From: Stygiobacter sp.
GTDB taxonomy: Bacteria > Pseudomonadota > Alphaproteobacteria > Rhodospirillales > Magnetospirillaceae
DNA: 64,000 nucleotides
Assembly: GCA_006218045.1 (NCBI GenBank)
Contig: VBWB01000014.1
Coordinates: forward strand, 1-64,000
Direction: 5' to 3'
Of the stretch, positions 18,271 to 28,355 are shown piece by piece. The notes under the pieces are model-generated. The model did no database searches. It was not told the DNA's origin and saw only the letters and a list, made by a program, of their open reading frames with translations. The position numbers and the translations under genes were made by a program. The stretch's first letter is position 1, and each line of letters begins with the position of its first letter.

Positions 18271-19092
18271 ATGGGCCGCCGGATCATCAACCGGCGCCCC
18301 GGCAAAGGGAGCGCCCTGTTCTGGGGGGCGCTCCCCTTCCTGGCGGTGTTGGTACTTTATGTCGTCTTCTCGGCCCTGCGTCTGGCCGAGAATCCCGGCG
18401 ACAAGCTGTTGCCGGCGTTTTCCACCATCGCCGACACCGTTCACCGTCTGGCCTTCACCGCCGATGCCCGCAGCGGCAACGTATTGCTGTGGACCGACAC
18501 CGCCGCCAGCCTGACCCGGCTGGGCCTGGGGCTGTTGCTGTCCACCGCCCTGGGGCTGATCTTGGGCATCGGCACCGGCCTGATCCCCTATGTCAGGGCC
18601 GGACTGTCGCCCTTTATCGCCGTGCTGTCGCTGATCCCGCCCATGGCCATCCTGCCCATCTTGTTCATCGTCTTCGGCCTGGACGAATTGTCCAAGGTCG
18701 TCTTGATCGTCATCGGCATCGCCCCCTTCCTGGTCCGCGATCTGGCGCTCAGGGTCGAGGCCATCCCGGCGGAACTGGTGATCAAGGCCCAGACCCTGGG
18801 GGCCGGCACCTGGCAGATCATCACCCGGCTGGTGCTGCCCACTGTGTGGCCCAAGCTGCTGGATGCGGTGCGGCTGTCCCTGGGGCCGGCCTGGCTGTTC
18901 CTGATTTCCGCCGAGGCCATCGCCGCCCAGGACGGCTTGGGCTATCGCATCTTCCTGGTGCGGCGCTATCTGGCCATGGACGTCATCCTGCCCTATGTGA
19001 CCTGGATCACCCTGCTGGCCTTTTGCATGGATTGGGCTTTGCGCGCCATGAACCGCCGTCTGTGCCCGTGGCTGGCAAGGGGGGCGTCATGA
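18271..19092 (+). CDS. ABC transporter permease of the guanidine operon
   Basis: An inner-membrane permease of 273 residues with about six helices, related to TauC/SsuC. The cytoplasmic coupling loop is visible near residues 165-195 (LVIKAQTLGAGTWQIITRLVLP). Helices are obvious at the N-terminus (GALPFLAVLVLYVVFSAL) and C-terminus. Its stop overlaps the ATPase start (ATGA), so the two are translationally coupled. It would form the channel for the solute brought by the preceding binding protein. Confidence 0.9.
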   Translation: MGRRIINRRPGKGSALFWGALPFLAVLVLYVVFSALRLAENPGDKLLPAFSTIADTVHRLAFTADARSGNVLLWTDTAASLTRLGLGLLLSTALGLILGIGTGLIPYVRAGLSPFIAVLSLIPPMAILPILFIVFGLDELSKVVLIVIGIAPFLVRDLALRVEAIPAELVIKAQTLGAGTWQIITRLVLPTVWPKLLDAVRLSLGPAWLFLISAEAIAAQDGLGYRIFLVRRYLAMDVILPYVTWITLLAFCMDWALRAMNRRLCPWLARGAS

Positions 19093-19889
19093 GCCGGGTC
19101 AGCATCGACAATCTGTGGATGGAATACGGCGATCAGGTGGTGCTGGAACGCATCTGCCTGGATATCCCGTCGGGCGAGTTCTGCGCCATGGTCGGGCCGT
19201 CGGGCTGCGGCAAGACCACGCTGTTGCGCCTGTTGCTGTCCATGGAACAACCGACCCGGGGCGGCATCCGTATCGACGGCCAGCCCTTGGCCGCCGAACC
19301 GAGGCCCGATCGCGGCGTGGTGTTCCAGCGTTATTCCGCCTATCCCCATCTGACCGTGCAGGAAAACGTGGTGTTGGGGCTGGAATTCGCCCGCGCGCCC
19401 CTGTTGGGCAAGCTGTGGGGGGCGAAAAAGCGCCAGGCGTTGGACGAGGTGCGCCATGTCATCGACGCCGTCGGCCTGGATCAGGCCCGCGACAAATATC
19501 CGGCTGAATTGTCGGGCGGCATGCAGCAACGCCTGTCCATCGCCCAGGCGCTGGTGCGAAAGCCGCGGATCCTGCTGATGGACGAGCCGTTCGGCGCGCT
19601 CGACCCCGGCACCAAGGCGCAGATGCACGATCTGGTCCGCGCCCTGTGGCGAGCCGAGCGGATGACGGTGTTCATGGTCACCCACGACATCAAGGAGGGC
19701 TTCGACCTGTCCACCCGGGTGCTGGCCTTCGACAAGGTGCGCCACGACCCCGACGCCCCCCAGGCCTATGGCGCCACCATCACCTTGAACCTGCCCCTGG
19801 ACGACAAGCCCGAACGGGCCGAGATTCTGAACCAGGCCCAGGCTCCACCCGGATCGGAGCGAGGCGCAGCCGAGGGACTGGGCCATTGA
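19089..19889 (+). CDS. ABC transporter ATP-binding protein of the guanidine operon
   Basis: An ATPase of 266 residues that powers the importer. It has Walker A GPSGCGKTT, Q loop VVFQRYSAYP, signature LSGGMQQRLSIAQ, Walker B ILLMDEPFGALD and switch His in VTHDIKEG, as in the TauB/SsuB/NrtD group. The start is set by the ATGA overlap with the permease. The C-terminal end reads into a dispersed repeat element (19881-19945) that carries the TGA stop. Confidence 0.92.
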   Translation: MSRVSIDNLWMEYGDQVVLERICLDIPSGEFCAMVGPSGCGKTTLLRLLLSMEQPTRGGIRIDGQPLAAEPRPDRGVVFQRYSAYPHLTVQENVVLGLEFARAPLLGKLWGAKKRQALDEVRHVIDAVGLDQARDKYPAELSGGMQQRLSIAQALVRKPRILLMDEPFGALDPGTKAQMHDLVRALWRAERMTVFMVTHDIKEGFDLSTRVLAFDKVRHDPDAPQAYGATITLNLPLDDKPERAEILNQAQAPPGSERGAAEGLGH

Positions 19890-19945
19890 GGCCCCGCGAG
19901 CTTATGCGAGCGTGAGCCAAGGACGCCGGAGGCGTCCGCCCGGCG
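19881..19945 (+). repeat. GCCAAG-hairpin-CGCCCGGCG repeat, copy B
   Basis: It shares GGCCATTG, GCCAAG, the loop CGGAG and CGCCCGGCG with the copy at 9838-9909. The hairpin arms here are GACGC/GCGTC instead of CAATC/GATTG. It overlaps the end of the ATPase gene, lies within the operon and is followed by a further GGCGCCTGAGGGCGC hairpin. Confidence 0.6.
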
Positions 19946-20037
19946 CCTGAGGGCGCAAGAAAGAACCACACCACCGGGGACGGCCCCGGTTGGTTCGCAT
20001 CAGCGCCGGGACGGCCCGGCACGACGGAGAAATCCGC

Positions 20038-20772
20038 ATGAGCGAGCTTGTGTACCAAGACACCCCGCTGTACCAAGACACCCTGGCCGGCGGCAAACAC
20101 TGGTCCTTCACCGCCAAGCGCGGCACCGGCCTGCGCCTGATCGACGTGGAAGGCGGTGCCAATCTGGGCATGCTGTTCTACAACCCGGCCAATCCGCTGG
20201 AGCGCTACAACGCCCCCGACACGCTGAAATGCCAGCACACCTTCAAGCTGACCCGGGGCCATTGCCTGTATTCGGACATGGGCCGCATCTTCGCCTCCAT
20301 CACCGAGGACAGCGTCGGCTGGCACGACACCATCGGCGGCAACACCACCAAGGACATGGTGGCCAAACGCTGGGGGATGAAGACCTATCAGGCCTGTCGC
20401 AACGACTGGTTCCTGAACGGTCATGACAGCTTTTTGGTGGAAGGCGGCAAATACGGCCTGGGCCGGCGCGATCTGGCCGCCAATCTCAACCTGTTTTCCA
20501 AGGTGGCGGTGACCGAGGACGGCACCATGGTGTTCGCCCCCACCCATTCCCCTGCCGGCTCGGTGGTCACGCTGCGTTTCGAGATGGACACGCTGGTGCT
20601 GCTGCACACCTGCCCGCACCCCATGAACCCGGCCCCCGATTATCCGAAAAAGCCGGTGACCTATCAGGTGCTGAAGACGCCCCCGATCACCGAGGACGAT
20701 TACTGCCGGAACCATTCGCCGGCCAACCGCCGCGGGTTCGAGAACAATCGTCTTTACACCCTGATCGGCTAG
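20038..20772 (+). CDS. Urea-carboxylase-associated protein (DUF1989), likely carboxyguanidine deiminase subunit
   Basis: A soluble protein of 244 residues of the DUF1989 family found beside urea/guanidine carboxylases. Recognisable parts are [21 protein letters not shown] and [12 protein letters not shown], with a C-terminal [10 protein letters not shown]. In bacteria that degrade guanidine, two such proteins (CgdA and CgdB) together convert carboxyguanidine to allophanate. I cannot say by eye which of the two this is. The start at 20038 follows ACGGAGAAATCCGC. The next gene, 10 bases on, is its paralogue. Confidence 0.85.
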   Translation: MSELVYQDTPLYQDTLAGGKHWSFTAKRGTGLRLIDVEGGANLGMLFYNPANPLERYNAPDTLKCQHTFKLTRGHCLYSDMGRIFASITEDSVGWHDTIGGNTTKDMVAKRWGMKTYQACRNDWFLNGHDSFLVEGGKYGLGRRDLAANLNLFSKVAVTEDGTMVFAPTHSPAGSVVTLRFEMDTLVLLHTCPHPMNPAPDYPKKPVTYQVLKTPPITEDDYCRNHSPANRRGFENNRLYTLIG

Positions 20773-20782
20773 GAGAGCGTTC

Positions 20783-21427
20783 ATGCTGAAGGAAAGCAAT
20801 CTGGCCGCCGCGTCGGCCCTTTACCGCGCCACCGTGCCCGCCGGTGATTACTGGCTGCATGAGGTGAAGAAGGGCCAGACCCTGCGCATCGTCGATGTCG
20901 ACGGCAACCAGGCCGCCGATACCTTGTTCTATAATGCCCGCGATCCGCATGAACGCTATTGCGCCACCAGCACCATCCGCGACCAGGGCAAGGTCTATCT
21001 GGGGGTGGGCTCGCGCCTGATCAGCCAGGACGGCAACGTCATGGCGGTGATCACCGCCGACCTTGTCGGTCGTCACGACACCCTGGGCGGCGCCTGCGCC
21101 ACGGAAAGCAACACCGTGCGCTATGCCCTGGAAAAAAAGACCATGCACGCCTGCCGCGATTCCTATGTCCTCGCCCTGGCCGAGCATGATCACTGGGGCC
21201 TGTCCAAGCGCGACATCGGCCACAACATCAACTTCTTCATGAACGTGCCGATCACCCCGGAGGGCGGCCTGAGCTTCGCCGACGGCGTGTCGGGGCCGGG
21301 CAAGTATGTGGAGATGGTGGCCCAAATGGATCTGCTGGTGCTGATCTCCAACTGCCCGCAGCTCAACAACCCGTGCAACGCCTACAACCCGACCCCCATC
21401 GACGTGCTGATCTGGGAGGCCCCGTGA
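20783..21427 (+). CDS. Second urea-carboxylase-associated protein (DUF1989), likely carboxyguanidine deiminase subunit
   Basis: A protein of 214 residues, clearly related to the gene before it ([23 protein letters not shown] and [16 protein letters not shown]). Conserved His, Asp and Cys residues such as [19 protein letters not shown] suggest a metal or catalytic site. With its partner it would deiminate carboxyguanidine. Its stop overlaps the carboxylase start by one base (TGATG), a sign of tight coupling and possibly fixed subunit ratio. Confidence 0.87.
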   Translation: MLKESNLAAASALYRATVPAGDYWLHEVKKGQTLRIVDVDGNQAADTLFYNARDPHERYCATSTIRDQGKVYLGVGSRLISQDGNVMAVITADLVGRHDTLGGACATESNTVRYALEKKTMHACRDSYVLALAEHDHWGLSKRDIGHNINFFMNVPITPEGGLSFADGVSGPGKYVEMVAQMDLLVLISNCPQLNNPCNAYNPTPIDVLIWEAP

Positions 21428-24400
21428 TGTTCACCAAGGTCCTGATCGCCAATCGCGGCGCCATCGCCTGCCGCATCATCCGCACGCTGAACAGGATGGG
21501 CATTGCCAGCGTCGCCGTCTATTCCGAGGCCGACCGCCACTCGCTGCACGTTTCCATGGCCGACGAGGCCTATTGCATCGGCCCGGCCCCGGCAGCGCAA
21601 AGCTATCTGCGTGCCGATTCCATCTTGGACGTCGCCCGCCGATCGGGCGCCCAGGCCATCCATCCCGGCTACGGCTTCTTGTCGGAAAACCCCGATTTCG
21701 CCGAGGAATGCGCCCGTGCCGGCATCGTCTTCATCGGCCCGTGGCCCGAGCACATGCGTGCCTTCGGCTTGAAGCACACCGCCCGCGATCTGGCGAAAAA
21801 GGCCAAGGTGCCGCTGGCCCCCGGATCGGGGTTGCTGAACGACGTCGCCCACGCCAAGACCGAGGCCAAGCGCATCGGCTATCCGGTGATGCTGAAAAGC
21901 ACCGCCGGCGGCGGCGGTATCGGCCTGTCGCTGTGCCGCGGCGAAGCCGAACTGGAGCCGTTGTTCGAGCGGGTGCAGCGGCTGGCGCGCAACAATTTCA
22001 AGGATCCCGGCCTGTTCCTGGAAAAATACGTGGAACGCGGTCGCCACATCGAGGTGCAGATTTTCGGCGACGGCAAGGGCAACGTCGTCGCCTTGGGCGA
22101 ACGCGACTGTTCGGCCCAGCGCCGCAATCAGAAGGTGGTCGAGGAAACCCCGGCCCCGGGCATCAGCCCGCATTTGCGTCACCAATTGTGTGAAACCGCG
22201 GTCAAACTGGGGCAGGCTGTCGGCTATGCCAATGCCGGCACGGTGGAGTTTCTCTACGACACCGATGCGGACGAATTCCACTTCCTCGAGGTCAACACCC
22301 GCCTGCAGGTGGAACACGGGGTGACCGAGCAGGTCACCGGCATCGATCTGGTGGAATGGATGGTGCGCCAAGCGGCGGGTGAACCCCTGCCCCTGGCCGA
22401 TCACGCCGAGCGGGCGCGCGGCGCCGCGATCCAGGTGCGGCTTTACGCCGAAGACCCGGCGCGCGATTTCCGTCCCTCTTCCGGCCTGCTGACCCAGGTG
22501 CGTTGGTCCGCTGACGCCCGCGTCGAAACCTGGGTGGAGGCCGGGCTTGAAATCTCGCCCTATTACGATCCGATGATCGCCAAGATCATCGTCACCGGCA
22601 CCGACCGCGCCGACGCCCTGGCCAAGATGCAAACGGTGCTGGCCCAAACCCGCATCAACGGCATCGAGACCAATCTGGATTATCTGCGCGCCCTGGTGGC
22701 CAGCCCGGCTTTCGTCGAGGGCAGGGTGACCACCCGCACGCTGGAAAGCTTCGTCCATCATGCCCGCTCGGTCGAGGTGCTGGCGGTGGGCACCCAGGCG
22801 AGCATCCAGGATTATCCCGGCCGCACCGGCTATTGGGATGTGGGGGTGCCGCCCTCGGGGCCGATGGACCACCTGTCCATGCGCCTGGCCAATCACGCCC
22901 TGGGCAATGCCGCCGGCACCGCCGCGCTGGAACTGACCATGTCGGGACCGACGCTCAAATTCAACACCGACACCAAAATCTGCCTGATGGGGGCGGAAAT
23001 GGCCGCCTCCTTGGATGGCCAGCCGATTGTCTACGGCACCCCCGTCACCGTCGCCGCCGGTCAGGTGCTGCGCCTGGGCACGGTCAGCGGCCCCGGCTGC
23101 CGCGCCTATCTGGCGGTGCAAGGCGGCTTCGACGTGCCCGATTATCTGGGCAGCAAATCCACCTTCACCCTGGGCAAGTTCGGCGGCCATGGCGGCCGCG
23201 CCCTGATGACGGGCGACGTGCTGCATCTGGGCCAGCCGCACGCCGCCGCCCAGCCCCGCGCCGTCCCCGACGCATTGATGCCGGTGCTGGGACATGAGTG
23301 GGAAATCGGCGTGCTGTATGGCCCGCACGGGGCGCCGGATTTCTTCACCGACGACGATATCGAGCAGTTTTTCGCCGCCCCCTGGGAAGTGCATTACAAT
23401 TCCAACCGCACCGGCGTGCGCCTGATCGGCCCCAAGCCCAAATGGGCACGCACGGATGGCGGCGAGGCCGGCCTGCATCCCAGCAACATCCACGACAACG
23501 CCTATGCCATCGGCGCCATCGACTTCACCGGCGACATGCCGGTGATTCTGGGCCCCGACGGCCCGTCCTTGGGCGGTTTCGTCTGCCCGGCCACCATCGT
23601 AAGTGCCGAATTGTGGAAGCTGGGCCAAGTGCGCCCCGGCGATCGCGTGCGCTTCCTCCGCCTGAGCCAGGCCCAGGCCGAAGCGCTTGAACAGGCGCAG
23701 GAACAGGCCATCGCCTTCGGCGACGGAGTTTCCCTGGCCGTCATGCCCGGGCTTGACCCGGGCATCGACGACAGCCCCATCGTCGGCGACATCCCGGCCC
23801 GGGACGAACGCCCGCGCGTGGTCTATCGCCGCGCCGGCGACAAATACCTGTTGGTGGAATATGGTCCGCTGGTGCTGGACCTGGAACTTCGGTTCCGCGT
23901 CCATGCGCTGATGGCGACGTTGCGCGCCTTGGCCCCCGCCGGCATCATCGACATGACGCCCGGCATCCGTTCGCTGCAACTGCATTACGACAGCCGGGTG
24001 CTGTGCCTGCACGAGCTGCTGACCGTGCTGATGAAGGCCGAAGACGGCCTGCCCAACAACGACGCCATGGAGGTGCCGACCCGCATCGTCCATCTGCCGT
24101 TGTCGTGGGACGACGAAGCCACCCAATTGGCCATCCGCAAATACATGCAATCGGTGCGGGCCGACGCGCCGTGGTGCCCCAGCAATATCGAGTTCATCCG
24201 CCGCATCAACGGCTTGGACAGCATCGACGAGGTCAAGCGCATCGTCTTCGCCGCCTCCTATCTGGTGTTGGGCCTGGGCGACGTTTATCTGGGGGCGCCG
24301 GTCGCCACCCCCATGGACCCGCGCCATCGGCTGGTCACCACCAAATATAATCCGGCCCGGACCTGGACGCCGGAAAACGCGGTCGGTATCGGCGGCGCCT

Positions 24401-25038
24401 ATATGTGCGTCTATGGCATGGAGGGGCCGGGCGGCTATCAGTTCGTCGGGCGCACCTGCCAAGTGTGGAACACTCACAAGGAAACGGCGGAATTCCAGCC
24501 GGGCAAGCCGTGGTTGTTGCGTTTCTTCGATCAGATCCGCTTCGTCGAGGTCTCGGCCGAGGATTTGCTGGAGTTCCGCGATGCCTTCCCGCGCGGCAAG
24601 GCCCGTCTGAAGATCGAGGAAACCACCTTCAAACTGGCCGATTATCGCAAATTCCTTGCCGATAACGACGCCTCGATCAAATCCTTCAAAACCCGCCAGC
24701 AACAGGCCTTCGACGAGGAACGCGCCCGGTGGGAGGCCTCGGGCCAGATCGGCTATGGCGCCGATATGCCGGAAGCCTTCGACGATGACGGCGATCAGGC
24801 GGTGCCGGCGGGCAGCGTCGCCGCCTGCGCCCCGGTGCCGGGCAGCGTGTGGAAAATCGCCGTCCAAACCGGCCAACGGGTCGAGGCCGGCGACACCTTG
24901 ATCGTGGTGGAAAGCATGAAGATGGAAATCCCCCTGCTCGCCCCCGCTGCCGGCATCGTGGCGGAACTGCGCTGCGCCGAGGGCCGCGCCGTCGCCCTGG
25001 GTCAGATCCTGGCCGTCATCACCGAGGAGGCCGCCTGA
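21427..25038 (+). CDS. Biotin-dependent guanidine carboxylase (urea carboxylase family)
   Basis: A large multidomain enzyme of 1203 residues. Residues about 1-450 are the ATP-dependent biotin carboxylase ([43 protein letters not shown]). Residues about 460-770 resemble PxpC/KipA and about 795-1110 include the PxpB/KipI part and the carboxyltransferase core. The C-terminus is a biotinyl domain with ESMKME, biotin on Lys1165. Enzymes of this kind under ykkC riboswitches carboxylate guanidine rather than urea; I call guanidine from context, not from the active site. The linker at residues 773-780 (MPGLDPGI) is a palindromic repeat element inserted in frame. The long reading frame on the opposite strand is a codon-bias shadow. 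Confidence 0.9.
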   Translation: MFTKVLIANRGAIACRIIRTLNRMGIASVAVYSEADRHSLHVSMADEAYCIGPAPAAQSYLRADSILDVARRSGAQAIHPGYGFLSENPDFAEECARAGIVFIGPWPEHMRAFGLKHTARDLAKKAKVPLAPGSGLLNDVAHAKTEAKRIGYPVMLKSTAGGGGIGLSLCRGEAELEPLFERVQRLARNNFKDPGLFLEKYVERGRHIEVQIFGDGKGNVVALGERDCSAQRRNQKVVEETPAPGISPHLRHQLCETAVKLGQAVGYANAGTVEFLYDTDADEFHFLEVNTRLQVEHGVTEQVTGIDLVEWMVRQAAGEPLPLADHAERARGAAIQVRLYAEDPARDFRPSSGLLTQVRWSADARVETWVEAGLEISPYYDPMIAKIIVTGTDRADALAKMQTVLAQTRINGIETNLDYLRALVASPAFVEGRVTTRTLESFVHHARSVEVLAVGTQASIQDYPGRTGYWDVGVPPSGPMDHLSMRLANHALGNAAGTAALELTMSGPTLKFNTDTKICLMGAEMAASLDGQPIVYGTPVTVAAGQVLRLGTVSGPGCRAYLAVQGGFDVPDYLGSKSTFTLGKFGGHGGRALMTGDVLHLGQPHAAAQPRAVPDALMPVLGHEWEIGVLYGPHGAPDFFTDDDIEQFFAAPWEVHYNSNRTGVRLIGPKPKWARTDGGEAGLHPSNIHDNAYAIGAIDFTGDMPVILGPDGPSLGGFVCPATIVSAELWKLGQVRPGDRVRFLRLSQAQAEALEQAQEQAIAFGDGVSLAVMPGLDPGIDDSPIVGDIPARDERPRVVYRRAGDKYLLVEYGPLVLDLELRFRVHALMATLRALAPAGIIDMTPGIRSLQLHYDSRVLCLHELLTVLMKAEDGLPNNDAMEVPTRIVHLPLSWDDEATQLAIRKYMQSVRADAPWCPSNIEFIRRINGLDSIDEVKRIVFAASYLVLGLGDVYLGAPVATPMDPRHRLVTTKYNPARTWTPENAVGIGGAYMCVYGMEGPGGYQFVGRTCQVWNTHKETAEFQPGKPWLLRFFDQIRFVEVSAEDLLEFRDAFPRGKARLKIEETTFKLADYRKFLADNDASIKSFKTRQQQAFDEERARWEASGQIGYGADMPEAFDDDGDQAVPAGSVAACAPVPGSVWKIAVQTGQRVEAGDTLIVVESMKMEIPLLAPAAGIVAELRCAEGRAVALGQILAVITEEAA
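23743..23765. repeat. In-frame palindromic repeat inside the carboxylase gene (PGLDPGI element)
   Basis: ATGCCCGGG, CTTGA, CCCGGGCAT: perfect 9-base arms. In the gene frame it reads MPGLDPGI, and on the other strand the well-known DARVKPGHD. This sequence is a very common dispersed element in alphaproteobacterial genomes. Here it lies in the linker between the KipA-like and KipI-like domains, where extra residues would do least harm. Confidence 0.85.
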
Positions 25039-26801
25039 TGTTCTCGCTCGACATCAACCACCTGAAAAACGCCTATGCCGACGGCAGCCTGACCCCAACT
25101 CAGGTGCTGGATCAGGTCTATGGCCGCATCGCGTCCATGGGCGAGCGCCCGGTGTGGATCAGCCTGATCCCCAAGGATCAGGCCCTGGCGCAGTTGCAAC
25201 GCGCCCCCAAGGGCCAATTGTGGGGCATCCCCTTCGCCGTCAAGGACAACATCGACGTGGCGGGCATGCCCACCACCGCCGGCTGCCCCGATTTCGCCTA
25301 TACTCCCAGCCGCTCGGCCTTCGTCGTCGAGCGCTTGCAGGCCGAGGGCGCCATCCTGGTCGGCAAGACCAACCTGGACCAGTTCGCCACCGGGCTGGTC
25401 GGCACCCGCTCGCCTTACGGCATCTGCTCGTCGGTGTTTTCGCCCGATCACGTGTCGGGGGGCTCGTCGTCGGGGTCGGCGGTGGCTGTCGCCGCCGGGC
25501 TGGTGTCGTTCGCGCTCGGTACCGACACCGCCGGCTCGGGCCGGGTGCCGGCGGCCTTCAACAACATCATCGGGCTGAAACCCAGCAAAGGCTTGATCAG
25601 CACGCGCGGGCTGGTGCCGGCCTGCCGCAGCCTGGATTGCATTTCCATCTTCGCGGGAACCTGCGCCGATGCCCTGGCGGTACTCGACGTCGCCGGCGCC
25701 TATGACGCGGAAGACGCCTTCTCACACACCGCTCCCCAGACCGGCCCCTGGCCCGACGCCTTCCGCTTCGGCGTCCCCATGGGCGGGCTGGATTTCTTCG
25801 GCGATACCCAGGCGGAAGCCCTGTTCGCGCAGGCGGTGGAGCGGCTGCACGCCTTGGGCGGGCAGAAGGTGGAGATCGACTTCACACCCTTTTCCCAATG
25901 TGCCCAATTACTGTATTCCGGCCCGTGGGTGGCGGAACGTCTGGCCGCCATCGACGATTTCGCCACCACCAAGCCCGAGTCCCTGCACGAGGTGGTGCGC
26001 GGCATCATCCTGGGGGCGAAAGGCATCTCCGCCGCCGACGGCTTCAAGGGCTTCTACCGGCTGGCCGAGCTGATCCGCCAAGCGGAAGCCCAATGGGCCA
26101 GGATGGACGTCATGCTGTTGCCCACCACCGGCACCACCTATCGCATCGACGAGGTGCTGGCCGATCCGATCCGGCTGAACAGCAACCTGGGCGCCTATAC
26201 CAATTTCGTCAATCTGATGGATTTGTCGGCCATCGCCATCCCCGCCGGCTTCCGCCCCAACGGCCTGCCCTTCGGCATCACCGTGATGGGCCGGGCGTTT
26301 CAGGATGACGCCATCGCCGCCCTGGCCGATCGCCTGCACCGCGCCCTTCCCGGTGCCAGCCTGGGCGGCACCGGCATCGCCCTGGACAGCACCCCGCCGG
26401 TTGCCCCCACCCTCGACGGCAAGATCGCTGTGGCGGTGGTCGGCGCCCATCTGGCCGGCGAGCCCTTGCATCACCAACTGGTCGAACGCCAAGCCCGTCT
26501 GCGGGAGCTCACCCGCACCGCTCCCGGTTACAGCCTTTATGCCCTGGCCGGAACCCAGCCGGCCAAGCCCGGTCTGGTGTTCGACGGCCAAGGGGCCGGC
26601 GCTATCGAGGTGGAAATCTATGAGATGGGGGCCGAAGCCTTCGGCAGCTTCGTCGCCCAAATCCCCGCCCCCTTGGGCATCGGCACCCTGACCCTGGCCG
26701 ATGGGAGCTTGGTCAAGGGCTTCCTCTGCGAAGGCCACGCCACCAAGGGCGCCACCGACATCACCGCGTTTGGTGGTTGGCGGGCGTGGCTGGCGCGTTA
26801 G
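25038..26801 (+). CDS. atzF: Allophanate hydrolase
   Basis: An amidase-signature enzyme of 587 residues that splits allophanate into ammonia and CO2, the last step of guanidine (or urea) carboxylation pathways. The catalytic triad is visible: Lys69 in AVKDNID, the cis-Ser in GGSSSGSA (143-144) and nucleophile Ser167 in GTDTAGSGR. After about residue 460 comes the separate C-terminal domain of AtzF-type hydrolases ([19 protein letters not shown] ... LYALAGT). Its start overlaps the carboxylase stop (TGATG). It ends the operon; the next gene downstream is on the other strand and overlaps it tail to tail. Confidence 0.95.
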   Translation: MFSLDINHLKNAYADGSLTPTQVLDQVYGRIASMGERPVWISLIPKDQALAQLQRAPKGQLWGIPFAVKDNIDVAGMPTTAGCPDFAYTPSRSAFVVERLQAEGAILVGKTNLDQFATGLVGTRSPYGICSSVFSPDHVSGGSSSGSAVAVAAGLVSFALGTDTAGSGRVPAAFNNIIGLKPSKGLISTRGLVPACRSLDCISIFAGTCADALAVLDVAGAYDAEDAFSHTAPQTGPWPDAFRFGVPMGGLDFFGDTQAEALFAQAVERLHALGGQKVEIDFTPFSQCAQLLYSGPWVAERLAAIDDFATTKPESLHEVVRGIILGAKGISAADGFKGFYRLAELIRQAEAQWARMDVMLLPTTGTTYRIDEVLADPIRLNSNLGAYTNFVNLMDLSAIAIPAGFRPNGLPFGITVMGRAFQDDAIAALADRLHRALPGASLGGTGIALDSTPPVAPTLDGKIAVAVVGAHLAGEPLHHQLVERQARLRELTRTAPGYSLYALAGTQPAKPGLVFDGQGAGAIEVEIYEMGAEAFGSFVAQIPAPLGIGTLTLADGSLVKGFLCEGHATKGATDITAFGGWRAWLAR

Positions 26802-27135
26802 GTTTTTCGCACAACCGGCACACCTGACCGGCCTGGGCGACAAGGGCGGCGGCGGCATCGCCGCCGCCCAGATCGCGGGCGATGCGCCCGGCTTCCGAGG
26901 CGATGCCGCGCAGACCGCTGCCGTCACCTCGGGCCAAGGCCAATTGAGCGGCGTAAAGCAGCGCCTCGATTTGCGATTGCGCCCGCGCCAGCCTAGAGGT
27001 TTCCACATCGCGGACCAGCAACCGGGCCAGATCGTCCAATTCCGCCGCCGCTTCGACGGCGACGGCACGCGGTTGCGGGTCGGGACCGGCGGCGGGCGGC
27101 ACCGACGGGGCCGGGCCGATACGGGTGTCATTCAT
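26761..27135 (-). CDS. Hypothetical small protein
   Basis: A possible leftward gene for 124 residues. It starts [14 protein letters not shown], then has a long helical stretch ([20 protein letters not shown]) and ends in an Asn/Pro/Ala tail. CRLCEK could bind a metal. It overlaps the last 41 bases of atzF. The composition looks like a real helical protein, and no gene on the other strand explains 26802-27135, but the ribosome site is weak and I do not recognise a family. Confidence 0.45.
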   Translation of the reverse strand: MNDTRIGPAPSVPPAAGPDPQPRAVAVEAAAELDDLARLLVRDVETSRLARAQSQIEALLYAAQLALARGDGSGLRGIASEAGRIARDLGGGDAAAALVAQAGQVCRLCEKPNAPATPANHQTR

Positions 27136-27229
27136 GAAAGCGGCCTGGACCGGGGTGATTGCCGGTTACACGCACCGCCCGTCGATTTCCGTGCGCAGGA
27201 AACCACCGCCCGCGCCGTGTAAGGGAAGA

Positions 27230-27412
27230 ATGTCCTTATTAACCGCCGAGCCGATCATGCCCCATGTCGCCGATTCCCTGCATGCCCCGCTGCTGGTCCG
27301 GGCCGTCCATCTGGCCGACCGCATGGGCATGCATTGGGCCGATTACCTGTATCTGCTGGAAACCGTGCAGCGCTATCTGAGCGGCCAGGATAAAGGCGCG
27401 CCCAGGTCGTGA
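27230..27412 (+). CDS. Hypothetical protein of 60 residues
   Basis: A short gene with a good AAGGGAAG ribosome site 3 bases before ATG. The product is helical with no membrane span (APLLVRAVHLADRMGMHWAD ... YLLETVQRYLSGQ). It sits 44 bases before the sigma-factor start and on the same strand, so it may be part of that unit. The family is unknown. Confidence 0.55.
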   Translation: MSLLTAEPIMPHVADSLHAPLLVRAVHLADRMGMHWADYLYLLETVQRYLSGQDKGAPRS

Positions 27413-27456
27413 CTTTTTGCGCAGGGCCGGGGGCGGTTGGTCCGTGTAATCGGCAC

Positions 27457-28035
27457 ATGGATGAAACGACCGCCCCGCCCTCGGACCAGGATTTGTTGCA
27501 GGCTGCGGCCCGGGGCGACCGCTGGGCCTTTGCCGCCCTGATGGAGCGCCACACCCCGTTCGCCCTGGCCCTGGCCATGCGCATGCTGAGTAACGCCGAT
27601 GATGCCGAGGAGGTGACGCAGGAGGCCTTTTTGCGGGTGTGGCGCAAGGCCCCCGACTGGGATGGCGATGGCGGCGCCCGCTTCACCACCTGGCTTTATC
27701 GGGTGGTGATCAATCTGTGCACCGACCACAGGCGGCGCAAGCCGATGCTGCCCATGGACGATGTGGAAGAACCACCCGATCCAGGCCCCGACGGCCTGGA
27801 CCGGCTGGCCCGGGGACAGATGCAAAAGCTGGTGTCCCAGGCCCTGAACCACCTGCCCGAGCGCCAGCGCGCGGCCATCGCCCTGTGCCACCTGGGCGAA
27901 ACCGGCAATGCCCAGGCGGCCGAAGCCCTGGGAATCAGCGTTTCGGCTCTGGAATCGCTGCTGGTGCGCGGGCGTCGCGGCCTTCGGGATTATCTGTCGC
28001 GGCAAGGATTCGCCGCATCGGGAGATTTGCTATGA
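27457..28035 (+). CDS. ECF-type RNA polymerase sigma factor
   Basis: An alternative sigma factor of 192 residues. Region 2 is seen as DRWAFAALMERH ... DDAEEVTQEAFLRVWR, and region 4 as LPERQRAAIALCHLGETGNA with the helix-turn-helix ALGISVSALESLLVRGRRGL. It starts a three-gene unit with overlapping genes: sigma factor, small membrane protein, periplasmic sensor-like protein. This suggests an extracytoplasmic signal, possibly a metal. It is clearly related to the second sigma gene at 28921. ATG at 27457 is preferred over an upstream alternative at 27409. Confidence 0.92.
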   Translation: MDETTAPPSDQDLLQAAARGDRWAFAALMERHTPFALALAMRMLSNADDAEEVTQEAFLRVWRKAPDWDGDGGARFTTWLYRVVINLCTDHRRRKPMLPMDDVEEPPDPGPDGLDRLARGQMQKLVSQALNHLPERQRAAIALCHLGETGNAQAAEALGISVSALESLLVRGRRGLRDYLSRQGFAASGDLL

Positions 28036-28355
28036 CCACCGACCGTTTCCACGACGATCTGGACGCCTTGCTGAAACGCCACGACCCGGCCCGGCTCATC
28101 GACCGGCACAGCGTCGCCCGCATCAGCCGCGCCGTGCTGGCCCGCATGGCCGCCGAGCCGCCGCCACCCTGGTGGCACCGCCTGCTGCCGGTCGGTTCCC
28201 GGCGGGCCTTGCCGGGCTATGCCGGGTCGCTGGCCCTGGGCCTGGCCCTGGGGCTGGCGGTGGGGCTGTCCGGCCTGGGCCAAGCCCAGGCGGTCGCCAC
28301 CCCCCTGGACCTTTACGCCTATGCCCAGCCCTTGTCGCCGGTGGGATTGCGATGA
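28032..28355 (+). CDS. Small single-span membrane protein, likely anti-sigma factor
   Basis: A protein of 107 residues. The first 60 are charged and helical and would lie in the cytoplasm. A single hydrophobic helix at about 64-85 (GSLALGLALGLAVGLSGLG) precedes a short outside tail. Its start overlaps the sigma-factor stop (ATGA), and its own stop overlaps the next start the same way. Position and shape match anti-sigma factors that hold an ECF sigma at the membrane. There is no strong motif, so the role is inferred from context. Confidence 0.7.
   Translation: MTTDRFHDDLDALLKRHDPARLIDRHSVARISRAVLARMAAEPPPPWWHRLLPVGSRRALPGYAGSLALGLALGLAVGLSGLGQAQAVATPLDLYAYAQPLSPVGLR

Noticed and set aside
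21382-24876. Open reading frame of over 1100 codons on the minus strand opposite the carboxylase
   Set aside because: It mirrors the plus-strand codon bias of a clearly real enzyme, is rich in His, Gly and Gln without any domain, and has no ribosome site. It is a GC-skew shadow.
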